A stretch of 64,000 nucleotides of DNA from Clostridium amylolyticum (GCF_900142075.1 NZ_FQZO01000013.1:1-64000); one strand, 5' to 3'. Positions 42,734 through 51,874 are shown, counted from the first letter of the stretch. Numbers and translations are program-made. The notes: generated by a model from the letters alone, not told the origin.

Positions 42734-43294
42734 ATGAGAAACAAAAAGATTTTTATTTTAACCATCTCTGCTTTTGCCATAGCTTTAAACATAGTGTTAG
42801 GTACCATAACTTCAAAACTTAACATAACCTTTTTATTTTTAGATACCATAGGAACCATATTAATAGCATCCCTATACGGACCTTGGTATGGAGCAGCCGT
42901 AGGATCTTTAAGTAATATATTAAGCCCCATATTATCAGGAAACCCTAAAAACATTCCTTTCTTCCTAGTTAATATGGCGGTAGGAATAATAGTAGGTTAT
43001 ATAGCCAAAAAATATGGTTTCAAATTAAAGACTGCCATAGTTACAGGCTTAATCCTAGCTGTAGTAGCTCCATTAATAGGCTCACCTATAGGTGTTATCC
43101 TTTATGGGGGAGTAGTGGGCTCTGGCCAAGACATATTAGTTACTTTCATGAGAAATACAGGAATGAAACTATTTCAAGCGTTTTTTACTACTAGACTTTT
43201 AGAAAACTTTATAGACAAGGTAGTAAGTTGCTTATTAGTAGCTATGATAATACCTGCTATACCTAATGAGTACAAAATTTTAAAAAGCAAATAA
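42734..43294 (+). CDS. ECF transporter S component (CD3073-like)
   Basis: The 186-residue protein has six membrane segments and the S-component pattern LDTIGTILIASLYGPWYGAAVGSLSNILSP. It is similar to the CD3073 type found with TudS-like desulfidases, and such a gene lies divergently next to it. It should bind a small molecule and use the shared ECF module. The start ATG follows AGGAGG. Its stop abuts the tadA stop on the other strand. Confidence 0.8.
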   Translation: MRNKKIFILTISAFAIALNIVLGTITSKLNITFLFLDTIGTILIASLYGPWYGAAVGSLSNILSPILSGNPKNIPFFLVNMAVGIIVGYIAKKYGFKLKTAIVTGLILAVVAPLIGSPIGVILYGGVVGSGQDILVTFMRNTGMKLFQAFFTTRLLENFIDKVVSCLLVAMIIPAIPNEYKILKSK

Positions 43295-43732
43295 TTATTT
43301 TCTTTTCCATTTAAAAAAATCTTTAAGCAGCTGGCTGCATTCTTCATTATATAACCAATGAGTTTTTGTATGAAGGTTAAGATTATCATTTTGGAGTATA
43401 TTTAATATAGAGCCACAGGCACCTGCAGCAGGGTCTATGGTACCTATATATACTTCAGATATTCTAGCTTGAGCTATGGCTCCAGCACACATTATACAAG
43501 GTTCTAAGGTTACATAAAGTTTGCAGCCTGTTAATCTCCAACTATTAAGCTTTTCCGAGGCATCTTTTATAGCTAGAACCTCAGCATGAGCCAAGGGAGA
43601 ATTAAGGGTTTCCCTTAAATTATGTGCTCTGCTTATTATTTTGTTGTCTTTAACTATTATAGCTCCTACTGGCACTTCATCTAGCATTAAAGCCTTTCTT
43701 GCTTCCATTAGCGCTTCTTTCATAAAATCCAT
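43295..43732 (-). CDS. tadA: tRNA-specific adenosine deaminase
   Basis: TadA converts the wobble adenosine of tRNA-Arg(ACG) to inosine. The 145-residue protein has the zinc and proton-shuttle motif HAEVLAIKDAS and the PCIMCAGAI cysteine pair, with the N-terminal MKEALMEARKALMLDEVPVGAIIV typical of bacterial TadA. Length is normal. It ends exactly where the convergent ECF gene ends. Confidence 0.93.
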   Translation of the reverse strand: MDFMKEALMEARKALMLDEVPVGAIIVKDNKIISRAHNLRETLNSPLAHAEVLAIKDASEKLNSWRLTGCKLYVTLEPCIMCAGAIAQARISEVYIGTIDPAAGACGSILNILQNDNLNLHTKTHWLYNEECSQLLKDFFKWKRK

Positions 43733-43751
43733 ATTATCACCTTTATAAAAA

Positions 43752-43774
43752 TAATAAGCTGCATCGCTGCAGCT
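43752..43774 (-). terminator. Terminator of the CNNM/CorC gene
   Basis: AGCTGCA (43757-43763) pairs with TGCAGCT (43768-43774), and TATTATTTTT follows on the minus strand. It overlaps the upstream region of tadA. Confidence 0.65.
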
Positions 43775-43781
43775 GAAATTT

Positions 43782-45038
43782 TTAGGTAAATATTCTTACC
43801 TTCTTTATTCTATTTTTATCTATATCCTCTACTATGAATTTAATGTTCTGATATTGGATTTCTTCGGACTTTTCAGGAAATCTTCCAAGCTGTCCAATAA
43901 CAAACCCTCCTACGGAATCAAATTCTTCGGATTCAATATTTATTCCTATCATATCATTAAGATCCGGTATCCTCGTACTTCCTGATACTATATATTCATC
44001 TTCTTTTATCACTTCAATTTCTTTATCTTCTTCATCATCATACTCGTCGTCTATTTCACCAACGATCTCTTCTACTAAATCCTCTATGGTAACTATTCCT
44101 ACGGTTCCACCATATTCATCTAGTACCACAGATATATGATTTCTGGTTTTTTTCATTTCTGAAAAAAGATCTGTGATTTTTTTAAATTCAAAGGTATAGT
44201 AGGGTTCACGCATAATCTTTGTCACATCAAAGTCATCTTCTGGAATACCCATTAAAATTAAATCTTTTACATATAAAATACCTACTATATCATCTATGGT
44301 TTCATTATAAATAGGTATTCTAGAGAATTGTTCTGTTTTAATTACATGAAGTATTTCCTCATAAGAGGCTTCTGTGTCCAAGGCTATTACATCTACCCTT
44401 TGAACCATTACATCCTTAACCTGCAAATCTCCAAATTCAAATACATTATAAATCATCTGCTTCTCTTCAATCTCAAGAACCCCTTCTTCCTCGCTGACAT
44501 CTACCATGGTTTTAAGCTCTTCTTGAGTGATGAAAGGCTGTGTAACATTAGGGTTTCCACCAAATAATTTTATAAACATGCCAGAAATATAAGTAAATAC
44601 TGTCACTAAAGGCTTAAGCAAAAAAACAATAAAGGAAATGGGTCTACTTACCTTTAATGAAATCCTTTCAGAATTCTGAGCTGCTAAAGATTTTGGAGTA
44701 ATTTCCCCAAATATAAGAACTAATACTGTCATAATACCAGTTGCTATGGCTACCCCTTTGTTTCCAAAGTTCTTGTAGGTTATGGAGGTTGCAAGAGCTG
44801 AAGCTCCAATGTTTGCCACGTTATTTCCTACTAAAATGCTTCCTAAAAGCCTATGTGGGTTTTCTACTAATTTTTCTACTAAAGCTGCATTCTTAACATT
44901 CTCCTCTACCATATGCCTTATCCTAATCTTGCTAAGTGACATCAAAGCAGTTTCTGACATTGAAAAGAATGCCGAAAATCCAAGTAAAATAATAAGCGCT
45001 ACGATCTCCCACGTACTACTAGGTTCCAAAAAAACCAC
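43782..45038 (-). CDS. HlyC/CorC (CNNM) family transporter
   Basis: The 418-residue protein has a DUF21 membrane domain (about 8-180) with SETALMSLSKIRIRHMVEENVKNA and NNVANIGAS, paired CBS domains (about 205-325) and a C-terminal CorC_HlyC domain (about 340-418). Members of the family move or regulate Mg2+ and Co2+. The frame begins with GTG at 45038, but AGGAG is ten bases before a TTG at 45029, so the protein may start MEPSSTWEIV. The N-terminal difference is three residues only. Confidence 0.9.
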   Translation of the reverse strand: MVFLEPSSTWEIVALIILLGFSAFFSMSETALMSLSKIRIRHMVEENVKNAALVEKLVENPHRLLGSILVGNNVANIGASALATSITYKNFGNKGVAIATGIMTVLVLIFGEITPKSLAAQNSERISLKVSRPISFIVFLLKPLVTVFTYISGMFIKLFGGNPNVTQPFITQEELKTMVDVSEEEGVLEIEEKQMIYNVFEFGDLQVKDVMVQRVDVIALDTEASYEEILHVIKTEQFSRIPIYNETIDDIVGILYVKDLILMGIPEDDFDVTKIMREPYYTFEFKKITDLFSEMKKTRNHISVVLDEYGGTVGIVTIEDLVEEIVGEIDDEYDDEEDKEIEVIKEDEYIVSGSTRIPDLNDMIGINIESEEFDSVGGFVIGQLGRFPEKSEEIQYQNIKFIVEDIDKNRIKKVRIFT

Positions 45039-45210
45039 ACTCCTATAAACTTTATGATTAAATTTTATTTTATCGATATTTTATTATACCATAATTTTTT
45101 ATTTTTTAATTTATTTTCTATTAATTAATATTGAAAGAAAATCTATATATTTATTTATGCTCAAATTTTCATTTAGTAATCTCATTATTTAATTATTCTA
45201 TATTATATTG

Positions 45211-45259
45211 CAAAAGGTTATTTAAAAGAAGCTTAAATTCTCCTTTTAAATAACCTCTT
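45211..45259 (-). terminator. Terminator of the MFS-regulator operon
   Basis: AAAAGGTTATTTAAAAG pairs with CCTTTTAAATAACCTCTTT across a short loop with HindIII-like AAGCTT, with A/T tails on both sides. Confidence 0.75.
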
Positions 45260-45261
45260 TA

Positions 45262-45819
45262 TTATTCCTTATCCTCATTAAATTGCACTATGGTCAATAG
45301 CATATGGGTTCTCTTAGCGCCTTCTCTTTTTTCCTTTTTAGACTTAAGCTTTGAAAATATTTTTTTAAGCTCCTCTACCTCTTCTGGAGTTACATATATC
45401 TCATTGGCAGAAGACACCATAGGATCCTCAGCAGCGCTCTTGCCTTCAATAACTTCACTAAGCTTAGAAAGAGATTCATTATAAACGCTTTTAAGCATTT
45501 TTTCCGTTTCACTTTTAAAGAAAGGATTAGGGACGTCTTCCTCTTCAGCTTGTATGGTAAAGGACTCCGCTGTAGGCTTATAATACTTGGCAACTATACC
45601 ATTTATAATTTCAGTATCTACCACGGAAACTATGCCTACCTTCTCCAGTTTTTTAATATGATAATAAACCTTAGAAGGTACTTCTCCCAGCTTTTCAGCA
45701 ATTTGGGTAGCAGTAGCTCCATCATTGAAATATGCGAAGGTAGTGATGATTTTAAATCTATAAGGATCTGATATTGCTTTTATTTCTTCTGTGGTCTTTA
45801 AAACTTTTGTATTTTCCAT
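45262..45819 (-). CDS. ArsR-like winged helix regulator with long C-terminal part
   Basis: The 185-residue protein has an N-terminal winged helix (ISDPYRFKIITTFAYFNDGATATQIAEKLGEVPSKVYYHIKKLEKVGIV) of HTH_20 type, then a charged helical C-terminal region. No metal-binding cysteines are present, so this is a different branch from ArsR. It lies 10 bases after the MFS gene and is expressed with it. The inverted repeat over the operon promoter (47097-47141) is its likely target. Confidence 0.85.
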   Translation of the reverse strand: MENTKVLKTTEEIKAISDPYRFKIITTFAYFNDGATATQIAEKLGEVPSKVYYHIKKLEKVGIVSVVDTEIINGIVAKYYKPTAESFTIQAEEEDVPNPFFKSETEKMLKSVYNESLSKLSEVIEGKSAAEDPMVSSANEIYVTPEEVEELKKIFSKLKSKKEKREGAKRTHMLLTIVQFNEDKE

Positions 45820-45829
45820 TTTACCATCC

Positions 45830-47080
45830 TTAAGCAGTTTTTAAATTGTTGTTAAATAGTAATCCCAAGGAAGTCAAAATAATTATAGCACCCATTATTA
45901 GGAATATCAAGGAAGCTGAAAAATACTGGGCTACAGCACCTGTAAGGGCTGCACCTAAAGGAATAATTCCTGTGCTTACTAAGGACATTATACCACTAAC
46001 TCTTCCTAAAACCTTTTTATCTGTATTAACTAATACATAAGTGCTTATAGGTGCAGTCATAGCTGGAATCATTAACCCCATAAGGCCAAAACCTATGGCA
46101 GTAGCTATTAAGGATAGCTCTCTTGAAGCTATGATATTTCCTGGCATGTATAAGAAGGAATAGGATAACCCAAAGATAAAAGCAGCTCCTATCAAAAGCT
46201 TGTATCCCTGTATTTTATCTCCTATATGAGCCACCACTAGTCCTCCTAGTATAGTACCTACGGACAAACTAATGCTTATAAGGCTTAACACCTCAGGCCC
46301 TCCCTTTAAAATTTTGTTTGAAAATATGGGAAGCAAAACACTAATAGGAGATAAACAAAAGTTTATTATAGCAAATAATATCATAGATATTAATACTATT
46401 TTATTAAGCTTTAAATATGAGAAACCTTCTTTAATATCTTCAAAAGTACTTTTCACATTTAACTTTACTTTTTCCAGCTCTTCTGGAGCATATTTTATAA
46501 GATAAATTATACCTGCAGCACAGAAAAAAGTACCAGCATCTATTAATAAAGCTCCAGTAATGCCTAACTTAGCTATTATGATACCGGCTATGGCAGTACC
46601 TATAAGCTCTGTAAATTTATATATGGATGCTGATAAAGAATTGGCAGAAGTATAACTATCTTTATCTATAAGCTTAGGAAGCATAGAAATCACCGCTGGA
46701 GACATTAGTATTTCTAGGGTTGAGTTTACCACAGTTAAGGCAAATATATGCCATAATGCAAGTTTGCCTGTAAAATATAAAAGACCAATTATTGTAACAG
46801 CTATTCCTCTTCCTAAAAAACTTAAAATTACAATCTTTTTCTTATCAAACCTATCTGCTAAAACCCCAGTAAAGGCTCCAAACAACAGATTTGGAAGAGC
46901 GTTAAGAGCAAAGGTTGCCCCTAGTAAAAGTTCAGAACCAGTGAGGATATATACCATCCAACTAAAAGCAATGGCATCAATGGAATCTCCAAATCTAGAA
47001 ATAGAGTTAGCAACTAATAACTTTGCATACTCCTTTTGCTTTAAAAGCTTTAAAACAGCTGACTTTTCCATAACCTTCAT
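45830..47080 (-). CDS. MFS transporter
   Basis: The 416-residue protein with 12 membrane segments belongs to the MFS_3 group: SRFGDSIDAIAFSWMVYILTGS, LFGAFTGVLADRFDKKKIVILS (motif A), and GLMIPAMTAPISTYVLVNTDKKVLGRVSG. Members export drugs or macrolide-like compounds. The start is the ATG at 47080 (GGGGGG eight bases upstream); the frame opens five codons earlier. Its promoter overlaps a perfect 15-bp inverted repeat, which fits autoregulation by the downstream regulator. Confidence 0.9.
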   Translation of the reverse strand: MKVMEKSAVLKLLKQKEYAKLLVANSISRFGDSIDAIAFSWMVYILTGSELLLGATFALNALPNLLFGAFTGVLADRFDKKKIVILSFLGRGIAVTIIGLLYFTGKLALWHIFALTVVNSTLEILMSPAVISMLPKLIDKDSYTSANSLSASIYKFTELIGTAIAGIIIAKLGITGALLIDAGTFFCAAGIIYLIKYAPEELEKVKLNVKSTFEDIKEGFSYLKLNKIVLISMILFAIINFCLSPISVLLPIFSNKILKGGPEVLSLISISLSVGTILGGLVVAHIGDKIQGYKLLIGAAFIFGLSYSFLYMPGNIIASRELSLIATAIGFGLMGLMIPAMTAPISTYVLVNTDKKVLGRVSGIMSLVSTGIIPLGAALTGAVAQYFSASLIFLIMGAIIILTSLGLLFNNNLKTA

Positions 47081-47096
47081 AAAATTACCCCCCATT

Positions 47097-47164
47097 AAAA
47101 TTAATTTAACGTTAAAATATTTTTATCGTTAAATTAATTTTATCGTGGTTGTTTGGAAAAGTCA
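47097..47164 (-). promoter_or_regulatory. Promoter and operator of the MFS operon
   Basis: On the minus strand TTGACT (47159-47164), 17 bases, TAAAAT (47136-47141). AAAATTAATTTAACG (47097-47111) and CGTTAAATTAATTTT (47127-47141) form a perfect 15-bp inverted repeat that covers the -10 box and the start. Confidence 0.75.
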
Positions 47165-47572
47165 ACCTATTTTCAAGATAAAAGCTATAAAAATTATTAT
47201 CATCAATCAAGCAGCTATATCCCTAGGGTTTAGAAGTAAATTATAAGCAAAAGGATGTTATTCTATACTATGTAATAATATGGTACAATCGTTATATAAG
47301 TATTAACCTTGAAAGTTATAAATAAATGGAAAAAGAAGATTGATTATATATTTTGTAATATCAGACATTAGTCAAGTGTATTTATTACTGTTAACTACTT
47401 TAGAGAGTGAAGATTAAATGTTAAGAAGAATTATATTGAGAAACAGCCTTGATCAAGATTTATCCCATGCAGAGTAAAGTATAGTAATACTATTTCTGTA
47501 TGGGAGTAATAGATTTACTATCTGCTGAACTCTGCACTTTGTTTATAAGCTAATAAACAGGGAGTGGATATT
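47165..47572. other. Structured leader region before the CD3324-like gene
   Basis: No gene with a good start is seen; a 19-codon frame at 47418 lacks a ribosome binding site. TCCCATGCAGA (47463-47473) pairs with TCTGTATGGGA (47495-47505). An overlapping segment TGCAGAGT (47468-47475) can pair instead with ACTCTGCA (47529-47536), so two folds exclude each other. Confidence 0.45.
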
Positions 47573-47833
47573 GTGAAATATTTAAATGCAGCAGAAGTGT
47601 TACCAGAATATTTGCTAATGGAAATTCAAAAACATATAAGAGGTGAAATTCTATATATACCAAGTGGTGATGAGCATATAAAATGGGGAGAAAAAAATGG
47701 CTCTAAAATTTATTTTGAAAATAGAAATAAAGAGATGAAAAGTCACTATAAAAATGGTTATAGTATAGAGCAAATATGTCATGAATACGGATTAGCATAT
47801 GATACGGTGCGTAAAATTTTATATAAAAAGTGA
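47573..47833 (+). CDS. CD3324-like small helix-turn-helix protein
   Basis: The 86-residue protein starts at the GTG at 47573 (GGGAG eight bases upstream), giving MKYLNAAEVLPEYLLMEIQKHI, which matches the start of the CD3324 family as I recall it. The C-terminal part YKNGYSIEQICHEYGLAYDTVRKILYKK is a Mor-like helix-turn-helix. Probably a DNA-binding protein with unknown target. A terminator follows, and the leader upstream can fold in two ways. Confidence 0.75.
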   Translation: MKYLNAAEVLPEYLLMEIQKHIRGEILYIPSGDEHIKWGEKNGSKIYFENRNKEMKSHYKNGYSIEQICHEYGLAYDTVRKILYKK

Positions 47834-47840
47834 AAATATT

Positions 47841-47869
47841 AGGGCTTGAATATTTCAAGGCCCTTTTTT
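47841..47869 (+). terminator. Terminator of the CD3324-like gene
   Basis: AGGGCTTGAA (47841-47850) pairs with TTCAAGGCCCT (47853-47863), with one bulged base, then TTTTTTC. Confidence 0.75.
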
Positions 47870-47956
47870 CATTATAGGTATAGAATGATTATATATAAAG
47901 TTGGAATATATGCCATATTCATAAAAGTATATACTAGTAGTAAAGGGGGGGTATCT

Positions 47957-48847
47957 ATGCCAATACAGTTTAGAAATTATACAAAACAACCAGGTATTAC
48001 AGAAGACTATCATAAAGTAAGGGATTTTTTTATTAGATTAGGCTATGCAGAATTTACTTATACAAGATGGGATTGGATGGCAACACATGGATACTTAGAT
48101 AAGTCTGCTGTTGGCAAAATTGGTATATGGGAAGATGATAAACAAATAGTAGGAGTAGCAACTTATGATTGCCAATTAGGAGATGCATTTTGTTTAACTC
48201 TGCCAGAATATAGTTATTTAAAAAAAGACATGTTACTATATGCAAAAGACAATCTTTCTAAGGATGAAAAATTTGGTGTTGTTATTTCAGACACTGATTT
48301 GAAATTTCAAGATATTGCAGCTAATCTAGGGTTTATTGCTACTTGCCAGAAGGAAAGCGATGCAATTTTTTATTTGGATAAAACATCTACAGAATACTCT
48401 TTACCAGATGGATTTCATATTACTACCATGAAGGAAACTTTTGATCCTTATCAATATTTACGTGTATTATGGAAAGGGTTTAACCACGAATTGGACGGTG
48501 AAGGAGATTTCCAATTTTCAAATGAAAAAGAATTAGCATGTAAAGAAGAGATGATTCGTCCAAATGTTGATTTAAATTTAAAGGTTGCTGCAGTTGCTCC
48601 AGACGGAAATTTTGCTGCATATTGCGGAATGTGGTATGACCCAGAAGCTGGTTATGCAGTAATAGAACCAGTAGCAACAGATCCTCAATATCGCAAGATG
48701 GGATTAGGCAAGGCTGTAGTTTTAGAAGGAATTCGACGTGTTGGAGAACTTGGAGCAAAGACGGCTTTAGTAGGCTCCTCACAGCAGTTCTATTACAGTA
48801 TTGGATTACGCCCATTTAGTACCTCAACCATATGGAGGGAAAAATAG
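47957..48847 (+). CDS. GNAT-family N-acetyltransferase
   Basis: The 296-residue protein starts at the ATG at 47957, which has AAAGGGGGG upstream; the open frame extends 37 codons further but without a site. It has a degenerate N-terminal GNAT fold and a C-terminal GNAT domain with acetyl-CoA loop VATDPQYRKMGLGKAVVLEG (about 235-255). Two-domain GNATs of this kind are usually uncharacterised. Base composition is a little richer in GC than the neighbours. Substrate unknown. Confidence 0.85.
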   Translation: MPIQFRNYTKQPGITEDYHKVRDFFIRLGYAEFTYTRWDWMATHGYLDKSAVGKIGIWEDDKQIVGVATYDCQLGDAFCLTLPEYSYLKKDMLLYAKDNLSKDEKFGVVISDTDLKFQDIAANLGFIATCQKESDAIFYLDKTSTEYSLPDGFHITTMKETFDPYQYLRVLWKGFNHELDGEGDFQFSNEKELACKEEMIRPNVDLNLKVAAVAPDGNFAAYCGMWYDPEAGYAVIEPVATDPQYRKMGLGKAVVLEGIRRVGELGAKTALVGSSQQFYYSIGLRPFSTSTIWREK

Positions 48848-48917
48848 ATATTATTATAACTTGATTAAATGTGTGCACGATAAATTTTATAAGAGTTTTC
48901 AACCTTATTTATTAGGT

Positions 48918-48963
48918 ATAAGGGGAGTACCCATAGATTTTGTAAATCAAGTGGATACTCCCT
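48918..48963 (-). terminator. Hairpin after the lipoprotein gene
   Basis: GGGGAGTACCCA and TGGATACTCCC pair around an inner GATTT/AAATC stem. It lies between two convergent genes and may stop both, though the T-runs are short. Confidence 0.55.
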
Positions 48964-48994
48964 AAATTAATGTTATATATTCACATTCCCTATT

Positions 48995-50227
48995 TTATCT
49001 AAATTCCAATAATTTAATATTAATTTTAGATTTTCCTGGCTTATCAGCTTCATCTTTAATCCACATGATAGATTTACTATCAGAGCATATTATATTAATA
49101 TCATTAACTTCCAACTTTTCCACGGAGTCAATGATTGAATATGACTTATTGGTAAGATCATAACCTATTATAATTGAAGATATATTTGCTGAAATAAAAA
49201 CTATGTTATCTGCTACGCTAACTTTTTCCATACAGAAACTTTTTTTCATATCTGTAGGTGCCTGTGCTATTTTATAATTATAAATTTCTGTCCAATACTT
49301 AGTTTTCAAATTATATACTGCTACTCTTCCGCCATTAACATCTCCATCATTTCTTTCCTCTGCAATTATAAAATTTGATGATATTTTAGGATTAATATAT
49401 TGATTTCCTGGTAATTCTGTAATCTTATTATCCACCAAGCTGTATGCATATACCTTACTATCTGTTAATATAGAGTTTCCTCTAAAAATAGAATAGCTAT
49501 AGACTATTTCATCATCTTGTATGTAGGGTGCACTAAAAAAGCCATCTACTTTTATTCTGCTATCCACTAGCTTTTTTGAATTAGAATATATGTCATAATA
49601 TTTTACGCCTTGAAATATTTTATTATTATCATTAAGATCAAAATTAGAGTAAACTACCTTGCCATTTGAAACGCTAATATCTGAAGGAAAATAATAATAG
49701 GTTTTATAGTATTCTTTTAACTTATTTTCTTCAATATTTTTACTAGCTTCTATTTCCTTTCTATTTTGTGTATTAGTATCTATTATATTCAAACTCCATT
49801 TAAAACCAGGTAAGGGATTTTTAAAGTAGTTTTTATCTACCTCTATCCAAATAATAAAATTATCATATAACTTAAAGTTAACAATACCCTTATTAGCATC
49901 ACTTGGTCTCAAAAGGACCTCCTTATTATCATCCTTATCTATTCTTATTATCTCATTGCCCTCTTCTCCATTTACCCCATAGTAATACCCATTTCTAAAA
50001 AAGTAAGGTATAAAATATTTATTACTATCTGCTAATAATAAGTTTGTTATATCGCTAATATGAAACTCTCTATGAAGGTTTTCTATTTCTTGTTTATTTT
50101 CTAAGGAGACTTGAACATTCCTAGGTAGGTTTTCTTTAGATTTTGATATTTGATTCCTGTTACAACTAGTTGAGAAAGGTACTATAAATAATAATAGGAC
50201 TAATAATAACCCTTTTTTAATATACAT
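48995..50227 (-). CDS. Lipoprotein with predicted beta-propeller
   Basis: The 410-residue protein has a signal peptide with lipobox STSC (about residue 22), then repeated beta-rich stretches such as NGYYYGVNGEEGNEIIRIDKDD, FIIWIEVD, and GKVVYSNFDLND. The pattern is that of a TolB/DUF5050-like propeller on the outer membrane face. I cannot name a function. It stands alone; the start has AGGAGG. Confidence 0.7.
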   Translation of the reverse strand: MYIKKGLLLVLLLFIVPFSTSCNRNQISKSKENLPRNVQVSLENKQEIENLHREFHISDITNLLLADSNKYFIPYFFRNGYYYGVNGEEGNEIIRIDKDDNKEVLLRPSDANKGIVNFKLYDNFIIWIEVDKNYFKNPLPGFKWSLNIIDTNTQNRKEIEASKNIEENKLKEYYKTYYYFPSDISVSNGKVVYSNFDLNDNNKIFQGVKYYDIYSNSKKLVDSRIKVDGFFSAPYIQDDEIVYSYSIFRGNSILTDSKVYAYSLVDNKITELPGNQYINPKISSNFIIAEERNDGDVNGGRVAVYNLKTKYWTEIYNYKIAQAPTDMKKSFCMEKVSVADNIVFISANISSIIIGYDLTNKSYSIIDSVEKLEVNDINIICSDSKSIMWIKDEADKPGKSKINIKLLEFR

Positions 50228-50368
50228 GCATAGCCTCCTGCCAGCTTATCTAAAACTAGATGTAAATAACACCCTTCTAATTGAATTATTTGGAAAATTA
50301 TACATGTATTAAGTTCTATATAAATTGCTAAATTCCTTTTTATATTTTTCTTAAAACTAATAAAATAA

Positions 50369-50392
50369 CTTTCATACAAATTTGTATGAAAG
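50369..50392. promoter_or_regulatory. 24-bp perfect palindrome
   Basis: CTTTCATACAAA and TTTGTATGAAAG are perfect complements without a loop. It lies after the MATE gene and before the lipoprotein gene, both on the minus strand, so it may be a terminator of the first or an operator of the second. TTATTTTATTAG follows on the minus strand. Confidence 0.5.
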
Positions 50393-50446
50393 CTTTAAAG
50401 TAATTTTATATTTTTTATTTTATTATGCTTTAAAATAATACTCCAT

Positions 50447-51796
50447 TTATAAGGATTCTATCTCATTAAACCTTCTTCTAAATAAAATAAATATGATGCT
50501 TCCATCAATTATCCATTGAATGGTGGTTATTATCCAAACATAAACTACAGACAATTTTAAAACATAAATAACTATAAACATTAAAGGAAGTCTTACTATC
50601 CAGCTGGAAATAACAGAAACCTTAAAAGGTGTTTTAGTATCTCCAGAGCCCTTCAAAACTCCTCCAGCTACCATAGAAATAGCCATAAAAGGCTGTTCAA
50701 TGGAGGCAACCATAAGACAAAGTACCCCTTCGCTTATAACTTTTTCTTCTCCTGCACCTATATATAAAGAAAATAAAGTTCTAGGTATAGCTAAAAACAG
50801 CACTGAACAAATAAGCATAACTAAGGTTGCCAGTAATATAGAACAGTAAGCATATTCCTTGGCTTTTTTATAATTTTTTTCTCCTATTTTATGTCCTACT
50901 AAGGTGGTAGCAGCCACCGCAAAGCCCCATCCTGGCATAAAAGATATGGATTCTATGGAAGTGGTTATTTGATTGGCTGCAAAAGCTACACTTCCTAAAG
51001 ATACTATAAAAAAGTTGCTTAAAAGCCTGCTTATACTGAAAGCTCCCTCTTGAAAGGAAGAAGGAATAGAAAGCTTCATAAGGCTTTTAACCATAGAGTA
51101 ATCTATATCCTTAATATATTTTAGCTTTACCTTTATTTTAGAGTACTTATACATATAAATAGCTATAAAAATAAATCCTAAGACTTGGGCTATGCTAGTT
51201 GCTATAGCTGCTCCTCTAGCCCCTAGAGAAGGCATACCGAACTTTCCAAATATAAGTGAATAATCTAAAAATATATTTACTACATTTATTATCACTGAAG
51301 CAATTAATGGGGTTTTAGTGTTTCCATATCCCCTTAAACCTGCATTAAGACTATTCATAAGCATATTAAAAGCAATGCCTATGGAAGCAATTTTCATATA
51401 TGGAGAAGCTAAGCTTACTATCTTCTCTTCCGCTCCAATGAGTCTAAATATTATAGAAGAGGTGGAAAACAACACTGCCCAAACTATTATGGATATAATA
51501 GCCGTAGATAAAAAACCTAAGGTAGCATACTCCTCAGCTAACTCTTTTTTACCTGCCCCAATTTTCCTGGCAACTAAGGAGGCTACTCCTATGGAAATAC
51601 CATTGGACACCAATATATTAGAGAAAGTATAAATAATTTCACTGCTAAGACCTACGCTGCTTACAGCCAAATTTCCTCCATACTGCCCTACCATCATGGT
51701 ATCAAATACGCCAATCATCATATATAATATCATCTCACCCACAGCAGGCAAGGCAATCCTTAAAACATCCCAAACGGTACTTTTATGTATCTTCAT
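50447..51796 (-). CDS. MATE family efflux transporter
   Basis: The protein of about 449 residues has 12 membrane segments in two halves and the MATE family marks: LPAVGEMILYMMIGVFDTMMVGQYGG, NAGLRGYGNTKTPLIASVIINVVNIFLDY, and the second-half repeat GGVLKGSGDTKTPFKVSVISSW. These pumps use Na+ or H+ to export cationic drugs or metabolites. The frame opens at a GTG (51805); the ATG at 51796 has AGGTG six bases upstream and is preferred. Confidence 0.93.
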   Translation of the reverse strand: MKIHKSTVWDVLRIALPAVGEMILYMMIGVFDTMMVGQYGGNLAVSSVGLSSEIIYTFSNILVSNGISIGVASLVARKIGAGKKELAEEYATLGFLSTAIISIIVWAVLFSTSSIIFRLIGAEEKIVSLASPYMKIASIGIAFNMLMNSLNAGLRGYGNTKTPLIASVIINVVNIFLDYSLIFGKFGMPSLGARGAAIATSIAQVLGFIFIAIYMYKYSKIKVKLKYIKDIDYSMVKSLMKLSIPSSFQEGAFSISRLLSNFFIVSLGSVAFAANQITTSIESISFMPGWGFAVAATTLVGHKIGEKNYKKAKEYAYCSILLATLVMLICSVLFLAIPRTLFSLYIGAGEEKVISEGVLCLMVASIEQPFMAISMVAGGVLKGSGDTKTPFKVSVISSWIVRLPLMFIVIYVLKLSVVYVWIITTIQWIIDGSIIFILFRRRFNEIESL

Positions 51797-51837
51797 AGTC
51801 ATCACCTCTCTAATAAATTCTTGACTATTATATCATA

Positions 51838-51874
51838 TCAAGTAATTCTTAGCTTTAGATGGATTTACCTAAAA
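51838..51874 (+). repeat. 37-base dispersed repeat, copy 2
   Basis: This segment matches 1050-1086 (33 of 37 by eye, all changes transitions). Here it lies between the terminator of the 43-residue gene and the MATE promoter region. Confidence 0.6.

Noticed and set aside
47418..47477. 19-codon frame in the leader before the CD3324-like gene
   Set aside because: No ribosome binding site, and it runs into the hairpin arm at 47463.
47846..47956. 37-codon N-terminal extension of the GNAT protein
   Set aside because: It covers the terminator of the preceding gene, and a strong ribosome binding site lies just before the ATG at 47957.
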